From contig CM056742.1 in NCBI GenBank assembly GCA_029851415.1, positions 57,290,454 to 57,354,453 of the forward strand: 64,000 bases of DNA, read 5' to 3'. The notes under the pieces are model-generated. The model was not told where the DNA came from and did not search any database. It saw only the letters and a program-made list of their open reading frames with translations. Shown piece after piece: positions 22,053 through 33,700 of this stretch (its first letter is position 1; each line of letters begins with the position of its first letter). Both the position numbers and the translations under genes were made by a program. This stretch comes from Eretmocerus hayati (taxonomy: Eukaryota > Arthropoda > Insecta > Hymenoptera > Aphelinidae).

Positions 22053-22504
22053 AACATCTAGCGTAGAATCAAAATTTTTCGTTCCTCGTCTCATTTTTCA
22101 TGTATTTGAAATTCCATCAAAATCCTTCAAGCTGCGACACTCGAATTGCGAGGTGCCTTGAAGGTACTCAGATCGAATTGGAGTGATCCAATATCGATTT
22201 ATGTCACTTAATCAACGAATCCGTTGGTTAAAATTAGCTTGCATTAGCCGAGTCATGTAATAATGATTTGAAATTTCCGCGAGCGATAAAGTCTCGATCG
22301 TTCATATCGATCGAGACAAAAATTCATAGGAAGAGAAGTGTTCATTCAACTAAATCCATCACTCAAAGGCTTGCTCAGTGCTGATGTAATCTGCAATAAA
22401 AAAAAATGTTCCTCTCAATTATCCATGTTCCTTTGCAGTCTCTACTCACATTGTCAGAAACTCACTCTTGAGTCTCCCAAAACAACCATATTCCTCTGCT
22501 ATGC

Positions 22505-24680
22505 TTCAGATTGTTTGGTCTGTGATGATGAACACTGTTTACAAAGTGATAATGGCAACAAACGTGCCAAGGAATCGACACCAATATCCAAAGTCAGCAC
22601 AGACTAGTGTAGTGGCAGAATTTATAGAATGTTTATATTCCAGTTATGAATCTGACTACAGCTGGAATACCTGAAATTCTACGGTTGAGTGTATAAAGAA
22701 CGTTCCATCTTGAGTCAACATAAGATAATCTCTTAGAAGCGGATAAGGATTTCTTCTCAACTAAACAACTTATAATTTTTGTACAACATGCACCATGACG
22801 TTGAAATATTGAAGACTATGAAATAAGAAGTACCTGTCGAAATATCCAATTTGTCCACATAAACTCCTCATTCACCCTTGCTGTACTTGGGGATTCGAAT
22901 GATCCACTGGGTTTTGGGACGGAATGGAAAGATATGGATATTGAGTGGTAAAATCATCCAACTATAGTCTGCCAGTTACATGTTTTTCAGTATCAATTAA
23001 GGTCAGTGGTATCAAGACCTCTATGGCTTCATCATTTCCATTGTATTACCATCCACCAGAAACCTGAAAATGAAGTGGAATCTCTTCACCAAGAACAGAG
23101 TTCTTCTATTTCATTCAGATCATCCTTATTTGAACTTGGTAAATACTCATCTGATGAAAGGAAAAACACATGGAGAAGTCGGTGTTGCCTATGGGTATCG
23201 GTCTAGCAACTGAGGGACGTGTCTGAGACTCACTTTCACAATTCTCATAAATTGTTATGATTTCATTTGTGCCACATGTTATTATTAAGTATCAGATAAC
23301 ATAAGGGTACACAACAACACCGCAGCCGACTGACTACTAGTCTAGTGCATGGCTGTGCACAGCTGTGCACGCTCGCATGGGAATAAAGTTGAGTGATCCT
23401 GCGGCACCGAATTTGTCAGCTGCGGAAATTCCAAAATGAGAAATCGTTGAAAAACAATGTTATGCAGATGCAGCTCATCATGGGCATACCTGTGGGCACT
23501 CACGGGAGTAGGTAATAATGCGGTCAATCCCAATCTACGACGTCAACTTTACCACGCCGAACAAATCCGGCTGATTGCGGACAGTCTGGTTGGCGGGAGA
23601 CAGCGATCACGTGACATCGATTTGAACGGGCGTCCAACTTTCAATGATTATTCAAAAATACTTATCGTTCACCAAATGAAAAACTGTATTGTAACTTTGT
23701 TTCTCACGTCATCAACTTTATTTCAACAAAGTAATTTTATTGCATGCGTGTTCTCTATTCTCACGGTGAGAGTAGACTGTAAAAAAATTTCTGGACCCTG
23801 ACGTTGCATAGTGTCCGAGAGCCAATGACTCCTGTAAGGACGATTCTCATTTTGCGACGGAAAAATGTTCCATAAATCATCGCGTGGGAAGCTGTTCACG
23901 TAATTCATCATTCTTCTGGTGGTAGAACTTTGTTTTTTTTTCACGTGTATTAGGAATTAATTACCGTTTTCATAGAGCCGTTTGAATCGATTCGCTGACC
24001 CGGAGTCGAATTATCGAAAAGCATTCGAAAAATTTGCAAAATTCCAGGACAGAATGTCGGCTGTGTTTTGACTACTTCGAAGTGAGACTTGATACTCAAT
24101 TTGTACATGATATCACCGTTTTATAACCCAACTTTGATGTTTGAGTGGTACGGAACCGATATTGAATGAATATCTTGGCAAACTACACGATTTGAATGTG
24201 CAACGTCAGTTTAGGACATGCCACGGTAAGGACATTTTGACCTCTTTTGGTAAGCTCAGGTCCACATTTAACTTATGTCCGCTCCTGGAACTATTGGGAC
24301 ATCTTTATTTCAATAGAATACACTAGATATCATCATTAGACTCACCATATGTGGTCATTTAATATGAATGCGAGGTCAGGATATCAAATGCATAAGTTAT
24401 CTCAGAATACCCATATATAGATATACTGCAATGCATGGGATATAGCCTGCAGCTCGGAAACGGTTGAGCGTTAGAATCTGCGGCGTCGGGTATCATTTTT
24501 GGTGCCAAGAGGAGATGATCCCGAGAGTTTCAGCCAGATCCAGCTCCCAAACCCCTTGGAGTCACCTTGTCAGGACAGGAGATCCATGGGATTAAATCCT
24601 CTGAGATACCTCCATGTATCACTGGAAAAGAATAATTCCCAGAGTTTTGAACAGATCCAGCAACCGTAAGCTTATCACCC
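22505..24680 (-). repeat. Right arm of the 5.9 kb imperfect palindrome
   Basis: The inverted partner of 18800-20750. The outer part near 24400-24600 repeats the gcaatgcatgggat and gagatacctcca landmarks. The divergence between arms suggests an old structure or two inverted insertions of one family. Confidence 0.65.
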
Positions 24681-24824
24681 TTTGTGAGACTGTCAACTAA
24701 TTATTCATTGCAGGCTGATGAATTCTCATGGACAAGTAATGAAAAACACGTTTAAGTAGGAATTATTGACTGATATCGATCCCTGGTAGACGCCAATTGT
24801 TACATCTTGCAGATCTTTCAAAAG

Positions 24825-25097
24825 CTAGACGAGGAAAATGAGAAGTGACAAAACGCTGATTTCCTCCCGAACCACTCTCACTGTCGCTCGCCACCTCTCC
24901 TCGACTATATTTTGTAGTTCATTCACTTGATGTAGATGCTTCAGTAACTTCTGAGCTGACTGTCCATCAGCAGATGTATCAAATACTTGAGGTGGGCGGA
25001 ATGCGTTACAGAGTGCGCACACAATTTCGACATAATCTCCAACATTTGGTATCTCTTGGTGAGAAAAGACGCTTCCGAAAGTTTTTCCATTTTTCAT
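24825..25097 (-). pseudogene. C-terminal fragment of an ISL2EU-like (DDE_Tnp_4) transposase
   Basis: The 90 codons contain IPNVGDYVEIVCALCNAFRP, the signature that follows the last catalytic region in this transposase family, then a helical tail ending in a hydrophobic run. The upstream part of the same protein (RWVIEAVNGMMEE) is found at 26575-26690 on the same strand, so the gene appears split by about 1.5 kb of inserted repeat. Confidence 0.6.
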
Positions 25098-26151
25098 CGC
25101 TTTTATTCTACTTCACCGTCTCCCCTCCCTACGAATACCCCGCCCTTTTCCACGAATTCCGGCGTTTTTTCCTGGAAAGTTTGAATACCGGATAAGTGTT
25201 GGTGTGTCCGTGTGAGCCATTTAGGCGGGTTTTTACCCTCTCTACGGTAAACTTTTGGGTAATTGGCTGTGCACCGCGATTCCGCGTGGTCGCCCCGCCC
25301 CCTGCCGGACTTGTCAAAACCTGATGCATCGTCGCTCGCTGCAGTATGTAGCGATCGTAGTAAGGAGAAATGCACATATCGTCATCTTTTCTATGAGCGC
25401 GGTGGCATCATTGATCTCCAATGACGTTTCAAATCGTTTCGATCGCGGGCAGCGCGTCGGACTCTTTCGCGGTCGGTTGTCACAAAACGTACACAAATTC
25501 GCGAATGCCCTATGCAACACTCCAAGTTTTTTCTTCAACATTCCTAATCTGTGCAGTATTATTAGAGCGACTGTCTCGGAGATTAATTATGTGATATCAG
25601 GCATAATTAGGTCGAAAACGATTGAAATCAAATAAGAGATAGTATTACCAGAGTATTTTTATCTCGAGCTTTATGGCTTCCATGCTTAATTATTCTAGTA
25701 CATTATTTTAGTACAGTGGAACTTGTCAAGTTGAGCACCTCTATAAATTGGGCATCTGCCTAACTTGGGCACTTTTCCGTGGAACGCGCAAAATTACATT
25801 AGCTCTTATGGGGATTTTGTTCTATACACTGGGCACTCTGTATGTTGGGCGCATTCTGGCCTTTCGTCGAACATAATAACATGAGGACTGTGTATTTTGG
25901 GCGCTTACTTCGAAGCTCGAGATATGATACCGTATCCTCGTCCTGATCATCTCGATTATAAGTTCACAAATAAGGACAGAGTTTGATAAATAAGAAGTCG
26001 TGGTTATTGATTGATTATCAGGATCATTAATTGTCAACCCGAGTCAATCATCCAAATAAATCATGATTTCACTGTAAGATCAGGGTCAATCAATATTGAA
26101 GAAATTGTAGCAAAGTTGGTAGCGTATCCACCGTCACGCAATGAATCATCA
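25096..26151. repeat. 1 kb direct duplication, copy 1
   Basis: Nearly identical to 26683-27723 (about 95% by eye). It starts at catcgcttttattctac and extends through the left half of a pogo-type MITE. Both copies begin exactly at an ISL2EU-like transposase fragment. Short ORFs (for example 25103-25375 minus) are kept in both copies but are probably carried along by similarity. Confidence 0.8.
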
Positions 26152-26559
26152 ATGATGGCAAACTTAATCATAATGCATCCATGGATCAAAAATTTACAAA
26201 AATATGTCCAGTATGGAGCAGTCAAGAATCGGTAGTTGCTTTGCTCATGAATGGAGTAATCGTCATGTACCAAGTTTCCGATTTGAATTAAATGCATCTG
26301 TCTTCCTATTTCTTCATTACTGTATTGTCCGTATGTTCTTTGATAAAAGAGGATACTTTATGACTATTCCAAACTAATGTATTCACATGATCATCAGTAA
26401 ATAACGTATTCCATCCAAGACATTCAAAATTTCATAGAAAATTAACCTCCTTGGATCGAAAAAATGGTCCTGAGTCCTAATTTCTGTATGTTGGGCACGT
26501 GTCTAAGCTGGGCACATTTTTCCGGAACCGAGAGTGCCCAACTTAGACAAGTTTCACTG
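25714..26559 (+). mobile_element. Pogo/Tigger-type MITE, 846 bp, TA target duplication
   Basis: The terminal inverted repeats start CAGTGGAACTTGTC and end with the complement of CAGTGAAACTTGTC; TA flanks both sides. TIRs beginning CAGT with TA duplication are typical of the pogo branch of Tc1/mariner. The inside repeats short TTGGGCA-type words related to the TIR. No transposase is encoded. Confidence 0.75.
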
Positions 26560-26574
26560 TACCAGTCAGAGCGA

Positions 26575-26690
26575 TGTCTGAAACGCTTCTTTAACCAATT
26601 TCTTCCATCATACCATTCACAGCTTCAATAACCCATCTGTGAATGAGATGAAGTGTACGAACCACATTCTGAATAGTTTCTCATCGCTTT
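26575..26690 (-). pseudogene. Internal fragment of an ISL2EU-like transposase
   Basis: A short minus-strand frame reads RTLHLIHRWVIEAVNGMMEE, then a stop. RWVxExxNGR is the conserved segment with the last catalytic Glu in this family. It is the upstream neighbour of 24825-25097 in protein order. Confidence 0.5.
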
Positions 26691-27723
26691 TATTCTACTT
26701 CACCGTCTCCCCTCCCTACGAATACCCCGCCTTTTTCCACGAATTCCGGCGTTTTTTCCTGGAAAGTTTGAATACCGGATAAGTGTTGGTGTGTCCGTGT
26801 GAGCCATTTAGGCGGATTTTTACCCTCTCTACGGTAAATTTTTGGGTAATTGGCTGTGCACCGCGATTCCGCGTGGTCGCCCCGCCCCTTGCCGAACTTG
26901 TCAAAACCTGATGCATCGTCGCTCGCTGCAGTATGTAGCGATCGTAGTAAGGAGAAATGCACATGACGTCATCTTTTCTATGAGCGCGGTGGCATCATTG
27001 ATCTCCAATGACGTTTCAAATCGTTTCGATCGCGGGCAGCGCGTCGGACTCTTTCGCGGTCGGTTGTCACAAAACGTACACAAATTCGCGAATACCCTAT
27101 GCAACACTCCAAGTTTTTTTTTTCAACATTCCTAATCTGTCGGAGATTAATTGTGTGATATCAGGCATAATTAGGTCGAAAACGATTGAAATCAAGGAAG
27201 AGATCGTATTACCAGAGTATTTTTATCTCGAGCTTTATGGCTTCCATGCTTAATTATTTCAGTACATTATTCTAGTACAGTGGAACTCGTCAAGTTGGGC
27301 ACCTCTATAAATTGGGCATCTGCCTAACTTGGGCACTTTTCCGTGGAACGCGCAAAATTACATTAGCTCTTATGGGGATTTTGTTCTATACACTGGATAC
27401 TCTGTAGGTTGGGCACCTGTCTAAGTTGGGCGCATTCTGGCCTTTCGTCGAACATAATAACAGGAGGACTGTGTATTTTGGGAACTTACTTCGAAGCTCG
27501 AGATATGATACCGTATCCTCGTCCTGATCGTCTCGATTATGAGTTCACAAATAAGCGACAGAGTTTGATAGACGAAAGGTCGTTCTTGTTCATCGATTAT
27601 AAGCATCAACAATTATCAACCAAGTCAATCATCTAAATAAACCATAGTTTTACTGTAACATCAGGGTCAATCAATATTGAAGAAATTGTAGCAAACTTGG
27701 TCCACCGTCACACAATGAATCAT
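26683..27723. repeat. 1 kb direct duplication, copy 2
   Basis: Second copy of 25096-26151, with the truncated pogo-type MITE from 27278 onward. It ends where the LINE 3' tail (GATA repeat) begins at 27726. Confidence 0.8.
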
Positions 27724-27725
27724 CA

Positions 27726-30190
27726 GAGATAGATAGATAGATAACCTTTATTCGCCCGAGGGCAGAATTGAGAAATACAGTGGCATATGTCACATATGTT
27801 ACACCTACATAATAAATATATAAAAAGTATAAATAATTGTCTTTTTGGTCAAGGAATATTAGAATTATCACAGAAAGTGACTAGTCATCTTAAGGCATCG
27901 AGAGATGCATAAAAGTCAGGAAAAGAATGATAAAATACATTTCCATATATATATATATATCAGTGTTCACAAGAACGATCGAGGAGAGAGGACATTCTCA
28001 TGTAGAAAGGCATATAAAGGCTTGGGCCAGCAGAAATATCACAGGAATTACAATTCAGTGGCGAAGTAGCCACGTATAACTCTTTTGAAGAAGGAAACGC
28101 CGGTTGAAAAGAGCCCAAACCTATCACAGTTTAGAGATTAAAATAATGCCTCCTCTCCCCATCAATCCTCTGAGAAGACTGAGTCAGAAGGAAATCTTTT
28201 AAGGCCTCTTTGAATACTGATATTTCCCTCAGCTGCCGAAAGCCCGGAGGGAGAAAGTTCCACAGATGAGCACATTGAGCCTGGAATGATCTTCTTCCGT
28301 ACTCAAGTCTCATATTGGGAACCTTGAGTACCCGCTCTTCTGCATCACCACGTGTGGGGCGTTTAGATTGGTACCTGGTAAACATCGCAGCTGGGTAGCC
28401 AGGTTCTCCAAGATGCATGATCTTATGCGTTAAAAGTGCTGCGAAGTACATTCTCCGCGAATCAGTACGTAACCAACCCGAACGCTCCCTAAACGGGGTG
28501 ATGTGCTCGTCTCTCCTTAGATCAAAAATGTACCTCCCACATGAATTGCTCAGTCGCTGTATCCGTTGCCGCTGTTCGTCCGTGGCGTCGAGGTACACGA
28601 CTCTGCAATAATCTAAATGCGGTTGAACTAATGACTCGACTAGGCGAATTCGGAGAGGTCTGGTGATACACGCCCTAAAAACCGCAATCCGTATAGGGCT
28701 CTATTCACTTTCTTAGTTACTTGGTCGATGTGCGGTTTCCACGTCAGTTCACTATCAAGTGTAACACCAAGACTCACGACCGAGTCGCTGGACGGAATGA
28801 ACTTTCCTTCCTGTATCTCAACTCCTGGCAAGTCCATTCTCTTCAGGTCTTTGATATTCCTTTCAGAGCTGAAGAAGATTGCCTTGGTCTTGCCAGCGTT
28901 GAGACGCAGACCGGAAGTTCTGGCCCATTCAGCAATTAGTCGTCCTACTTCCCCCAGCCGAGTGATGCCTTCCTTGATCTTAGTTTTCTCGACTTGGAGA
29001 TAAATTTGAAGGTCATCCGCATAGAATAGATGATATACCGACTTTCCATCTAGCAAACCAGGTAAGTCATTAACATATAAGCTGAAGAGTGAAAGCCCGA
29101 GAACGGATCCCTGTGGATCACCCAGATTGGTTTCGAGCCAATCAGAACTACCGGATTTTGAAGTGACTATTTGGGTGCGGCCTTGTAAGTATGATTTTGT
29201 CCACAGGAGTGCCGACCTTGAGAATCCAAGGTTCCGGAGCTTCCTCAACAGCTTTGACGGTGTTATTGTGTCGAAGGCTTTGCTAAAGTCGAATAGTAGG
29301 AGTAAGGTGATCTTCTTCCTATCAATGCCTACTCTAATGTCATCCGTCAACTTTAGCAAAGCTGTCTGGGTGCTGTTGTGTTGCCTAAAACCAGTCTGGA
29401 AGCGATCAAGAAGTTTCTCTACTTTCAAATACTCCGTGATTTGGTCATGTGCAATTTTTTCCAGAACCTTGGAAAGGAAGCACAGCAGCGCTATGGGACG
29501 GAAGTCCGAGACCGTTGATGGAGCTACAGTCTTTTTCAATGCAATCAGCTGCGCTTGCTTCCAAGCCTCAGGAAAAACGCTATGAGCGAAAGAGGAATTG
29601 AAAATATGTACAATAAGATCACCAATTGCTGGGAGAGCCTTCGCGATCACGCTCTGGCGGATCCCATTCACCCCACGGGCCTGCGAGGAGAAATGTTGAA
29701 TAGCAAGGACTACATTGTTGAAATTTGTGGTCTTAAATTTGAACCCCTCCTCCGGTGCAGAGTTAATATCGTCCATTGCTTCATTGATATTTTCGTAAGG
29801 TGAAACGGAAACCCCCGCAAAGTGAGCGTCCAGCTCATCCGGTGTGAAACCGTGGAGTTCCTCCTCTTTGCTCTTGGGCAAGAGGCCGAGATTGCGCATC
29901 CCCTTCCAGATGTTCTTGTTCTGATCAAGAGCGTCTGAAAGATGGTTTTGAAGGAAGGAATTACGCTCTTGCTCAATGCGCAGATCGACCTCTTCGCTAA
30001 GCCGAAAGTACTCATTTTGAAGCTCAGGACACTTGCGCTGGTTGCGTTGCATGCGCTCCCAGCGCCTGCGCGTCGCGTTTCGCTTATTCATGAGCACCCT
30101 CAACTCAGGACCAATCCAAGGAGCATCATTTTTACGCGGGTTTATAGTTTTTTCCGGTGCTAGTTCATATAAAACAACTTTTAAATTTAA
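27726..30190 (-). mobile_element. 5'-truncated Jockey/CR1-like LINE with (TATC)n tail
   Basis: Same family as 2595-4350 but longer. It runs from mid ORF2 (about 30178) through the RT and a 3' UTR of about 400 bp to a GAATAAAGG box and four TATC units at 27726-27741. The endonuclease is absent. A (GA)-rich tract follows its 5' end at 30219-30240. Confidence 0.85.
28131..30178 (-). pseudogene. LINE reverse transcriptase with one frameshift
   Basis: The 5' part (to 28640) covers the linker, fingers and palm: FRPIALLCFLSKVLEKIAHD, LLLFDFSKAFDTI, PQGSVLG and the catalytic FYADDLQIYL. One base lost from an A-run near 28680 shifts the frame, which then continues to 28131 with the thumb and C-terminal region. 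The related copy at 3352-4350 has the extra base and reads through, which fixes the lesion. PQGS is preceded by Asp rather than the usual Val. Confidence 0.85.
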
Positions 30191-30396
30191 AATAATTTTT
30201 GAAAATTAAATCTAAAAAGAGAGTGAGAGAGAGAGAGAAAGCGACCAACCTAGCTTCGATCCATGAGTATCAAATCACAGATCACATCCAAACCACGAAA
30301 TCAAAACTTGGATCAAGTGGTAATTTGAGCCACGATTGAACTTCAACGTTCGGTGCGACATCAAAAATTACTTTCACTAAAAGAAAGGAAATAAAA

Positions 30397-30684
30397 AGGT
30401 TAAAAAATATTTTAGCGATCGCTTTCATGGGTATGAAAATTATTGAGAGTAAAGTATTTAAAAAAAGAAGTTAGAAAATTATCAACTTTTTGAACACCAC
30501 ACACCTTAAAAGCGTGGGGTGCCTAAGAGGAGAGTATGCGGTGCATGTCCCTTCTATGGTACCCCACGCTTTTAAGATGTGTGGTATTCAAGAAGTTGAT
30601 AATTTTCAAACTTCTTTTTTTGAATACTTTACTCTCAATAATTTCCATACCCATGAAAGCGATCTCTAAAATATTTTTTAACCT
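30397..30684 (+). repeat. Foldback MITE-like hairpin, arms about 125 bp
   Basis: Left arm 30397-30523 and right arm about 30558-30684 are inverted copies (about 90%); they begin AGGTTAAAAAATATTTTAG and its complement. The spacer is about 35 bp. It lies inside or next to an ISL2EU-like transposase remnant. Confidence 0.7.
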
Positions 30685-30689
30685 CTTCA

Positions 30690-31050
30690 TTATTTCATTG
30701 AATAGGGAGAGAAGTTGATGCATTGGTCGGATGTTCCAACGAAGATCTGGATAATGCAGAGGGGAGTTCGGAATTCTGTCGATTATAAGTTGAAGCCATC
30801 CTTTTACTGTTGCTGCATAAAGAAACTGCAGACCTGAACTTCCCCAAACAAACAATTCCAGCCGTTGTACTGAACTTATCGAAGTAACGAGTCTAGACTC
30901 ATTAGATTCTTCTGTGGAATGCTGAGACTCATTCTTATGGAGAGAATGAGGCACCTTTGTTCCCAACACGAGTTATTTCAGAGATTCTAAGGCATCTCCG
31001 AATCCCCGATCAACGATCAAGTAGTCACCTTGCCGCAACTATTCTCTGAA
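30690..31050 (-). pseudogene. DDE domain fragment of an ISL2EU-like transposase
   Basis: Translation from about 31047 gives GDYLIVDRGFGDALESLK, a stop, then MPHSL-type sequence and QHSTEESNESRLVT. These match the DRGFRD and QHSTEEANxxRLVT blocks of this transposase family, including one catalytic Asp. After about 30880 the similarity weakens, with a further IIDRIPNS block. The foldback element at 30397-30684 follows directly. Confidence 0.6.
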
Positions 31051-31240
31051 TACGTGACAATCCCTCATCTGCGGACAGAAACGATATTCTCACATGAATG
31101 ATACGTATGTAGATAGGAATCTATGTCATCTCGTGCCGTGGTCTATATCAATCATGATAGTTACCAGTAAATCAACGAGAATATTGGCATAATCATTCCT
31201 GCCATTCACATAATATGGTCCGAAAACTGCCAGAATTTGA

Positions 31241-32110
31241 TATATGGTGGGAGGAGAGGTCGAATTGTGAGGCATTCCTTATCAAAGCAAGATTTCTTGG
31301 CAGAGTTTCCGTCACTCTGATTGTCTGGGGAACATACAACCCCTATAGATCCACAGAGCCATCGGAAAGGTATCAAGAACCCATCTCCAATATCATTATT
31401 AGTCTCAAATGCAGAGCTGATGATAGTTTCCATCCTTGTCTCTATACCGTACTGAATTCTTCAGACTGTGAGAAAGATATGTGACATCAAGTGTGTATTT
31501 CGCCCTGGTCTCTCTCTTGGGTTCGTCAGTGAGACAAAAAGAGACTTGTCTCAGCCACTATTGTGAATTGGGTGGATTGACATCAGGTTAAAGAAGTGTT
31601 AACATTGAAATTTTCGTGGAACAACCATGAATTGAGGTTGCCATCCAGTGATGAAGACACGAAGCAGATGTTGAGCTTCATCTGGTAAATGACTTTATAC
31701 GGCCTCATGTCGTTTGGTGGAATAATGAAGATTATACCCTCGCTATGTTTCAATATATGATGGGAGGAATGGCCGAATCGCGAGGCATTCCTTATCGAAG
31801 CAAGATTTCTTGACATAGCTTCTGACACTCTAATTGTCTGGAGAACATACAATCCCTATAGAACCACAGAACCATCGGGAAGATATCAAGAAACCAACTC
31901 CAATATCATTATTAGTCTCAAAAGCAGAGCTGATGATAGTTTCCATCCTTGTCTCTACACCGTACTGAATTATTAAGACTGTGAAAACGATATATGATAT
32001 TGAGTGTGTGTTTTGCCCTGGTCTCTTTCTTGAGCTTGTCAGTGGGATGATGTCAGTTCACCCGATTCACGATAGTGTCTGAGACAGGTCTCTTTTCGTC
32101 TCGCTGACGA
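31241..32110. repeat. Two direct 330 bp repeats with an internal inverted repeat
   Basis: Copies at about 31241-31560 and 31757-32110 share long blocks such as ctccaatatcattattagtc and gatgatagtttccatccttg. Copy 2 is followed by an inverted repeat (about 32006-32046 against 32105-32145) built on tgccctggtctctttctt and its complement. No recognised coding content. Confidence 0.65.
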
Positions 32111-32295
32111 GCCCAAGAGAAAGACCAGGGCAAAACACACACCACGGTGCGCCAGTTTGCATTTTTTTTGAGGAGAAGACCCCTCAGAGATTATTGTGGG
32201 ACTCGTTTATACATCATTTGGACATCAATTTCCAACAAGAATTAAAATGGGCGTCGAGCCCCTTTCTAGGAATCTCATTCGGAACATTTTTTACG

Positions 32296-33622
32296 AGTGC
32301 GCTGGGAACGCTCGAGTAATCTGACATATCTCTTGTCGCGTATGACCTTACAATTGTGTTCATCCATCCTCTCAACTCAATTTTCGTGGTTTTAAGTATT
32401 TCTTGCGCTAAATCAAGGCCTTGGCCATGAAACCACCGAAAAAATTGAAGAAAATGATATTTTGGGCTCTCATTCAAGAATATTTGAATAAATTACGGTA
32501 GAAACTTTTTCCATGCTTTCAAAGCATTAGTTTTCCAAGGAGTCCTATTTCCATATCAAGACATTGCTACTTTTGCCCTGCAAACAAATCTGAAATATTC
32601 GAAACGGGCATTCCTTCCCAAAATAGAGTAGCAATGTCTTCGAAGCCTATCTTAACGTACTATTTTAGTGATTCTAAGTACGAAATAGTAACTTCCAGAT
32701 TAAAAAGTGTTGGAATGCAATCAAAAAGGTAGAGAACAGCTTCCGGGGCACTTCCCAGACGATTGAATATTTTTCTTGTGCGCGCACTTTTAATTATGAT
32801 TCTGAATCAGTTGCTCACGTAATTCCTGTTAAAATGACTATTTACACAATCGAAGTCCAAAGAAAAAAATCAGGATTGAATGGCTACTATTTGATGCATT
32901 TTAGCGATTCCATCGTCGTATTCATACAGTGTTCTACAAAGAAATGATATTCGCTCCATTGACAGGATGTGACAGAATTGATCTTGCTACTCAATTCCGT
33001 ATCTACATCTCACTAAAATGCAGGAGATGGGACATTTGGGTGCTCCAAGAATATAATAATGGAACTCACACAGTAATGATTCCATCATCTACTTCAAGTC
33101 CCTAGTTTGCTAGCGAATATCAGTCTGTTGTAGTCCACTGATTGAGTTCACTTACCTGGGAAGTGACATGGAAGCCTTTCTTGGACATATTAATCATCTC
33201 CCAACACTTTCAAGAATCTTTTTTACTCGGGATCACTAAAGAAGTGAGTTGAGATAAGTTTCAAAGACATTTCTATTCTATTTTGGAAAAGAATACCCGG
33301 TTCAAAGATTTCAGATTTTTTTCCAGGGCATAAGTAGCAATGTCTTCATATGGAAATAGGACTCCGAGGGGAACTGATGCTTTGAAAGCATGGAAGAAGT
33401 TTCTAGTGTAATCAATTTGAAAACTTCTGGACAAGAGCCCAAAATACCGTTTTTTTTTTCAATTTTTAGGGTGGTTTTAGGGCCGAGGCCTTGATTCAAC
33501 TCAAAAAATACTTCAAATCACGAGAATTAGGTTGAGAGAATAAATGAACACGATTCTAAGGTCGTACGCGACAAGGGATATGTCAGATTACTCGAACGTT
33601 CCCAGCGCACTCGTAATAATCC
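32296..33622. repeat. Inverted repeat, arms about 450 bp
   Basis: Left arm about 32296-32740 and right arm about 33165-33622 match as inverted copies (about 80%), with landmarks such as acgagtgcgctgggaacg and ccatgctttcaaagcat. The spacer of about 425 bp has no recognised gene. It could be a foldback transposon or two inverted copies; it lies just downstream of the hAT remnant. Confidence 0.65.
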
Positions 33623-33700
33623 AGTACGTTGTAAAGACAAGGATAGCTGTTGATTATTTCTGGCTCCATGTCATCTATCTCCTGATTTTCAATTTGCTCA

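Larger units (their letters stand above)
21072..22325. mobile_element. Hammerhead-bearing retroelement (retrozyme or Penelope-like) with 14 bp TSD
   Basis: Three copies of one sequence: a full direct copy (about 21072-21555), a partial direct copy (about 21556-21814; period 484 bp) and a full inverted copy (about 21815-22325). The block is flanked by ATAGGAAGAGAAGT at 21058-21071 and 22326-22339. Both full copies contain a complete hammerhead ribozyme, and the partial copy has the 3' half of one. Tandem head-to-tail units with hammerheads are typical of animal retrozymes; direct plus inverted terminal repeats are typical of Penelope-like elements. There is no protein-coding capacity. Confidence 0.75.
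21031..22607 (+). pseudogene. Small Cys-rich ORF split by the hammerhead element
   Basis: Codons starting with ATG at 21031 run to the insertion at 21071; the same frame resumes after one copy of the 14 bp duplication (22326-22339) and ends at a TAG at 22605. Together they make about 103 codons with seven Cys in the second part (for example CYASDCLVCDDEHC). The frame is preserved only if the insert and one TSD copy are removed, which supports the insertion boundaries. No family recognised. It lies in the central spacer of the large palindrome. Confidence 0.35.

Noticed and set aside
19734..23801. Two separate protein genes in the arms of the 5.9 kb palindrome.
   Set aside because: The arms are inverted copies of one sequence; only the peptide ending GYRSSN is shared in frame, and stops occur in at least one arm.
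25103..26962. Minus-strand 90-codon ORFs kept in both copies of the 1 kb duplication.
   Set aside because: The copies are about 95% identical throughout, so conservation of the ORF carries no information; no domain is visible.
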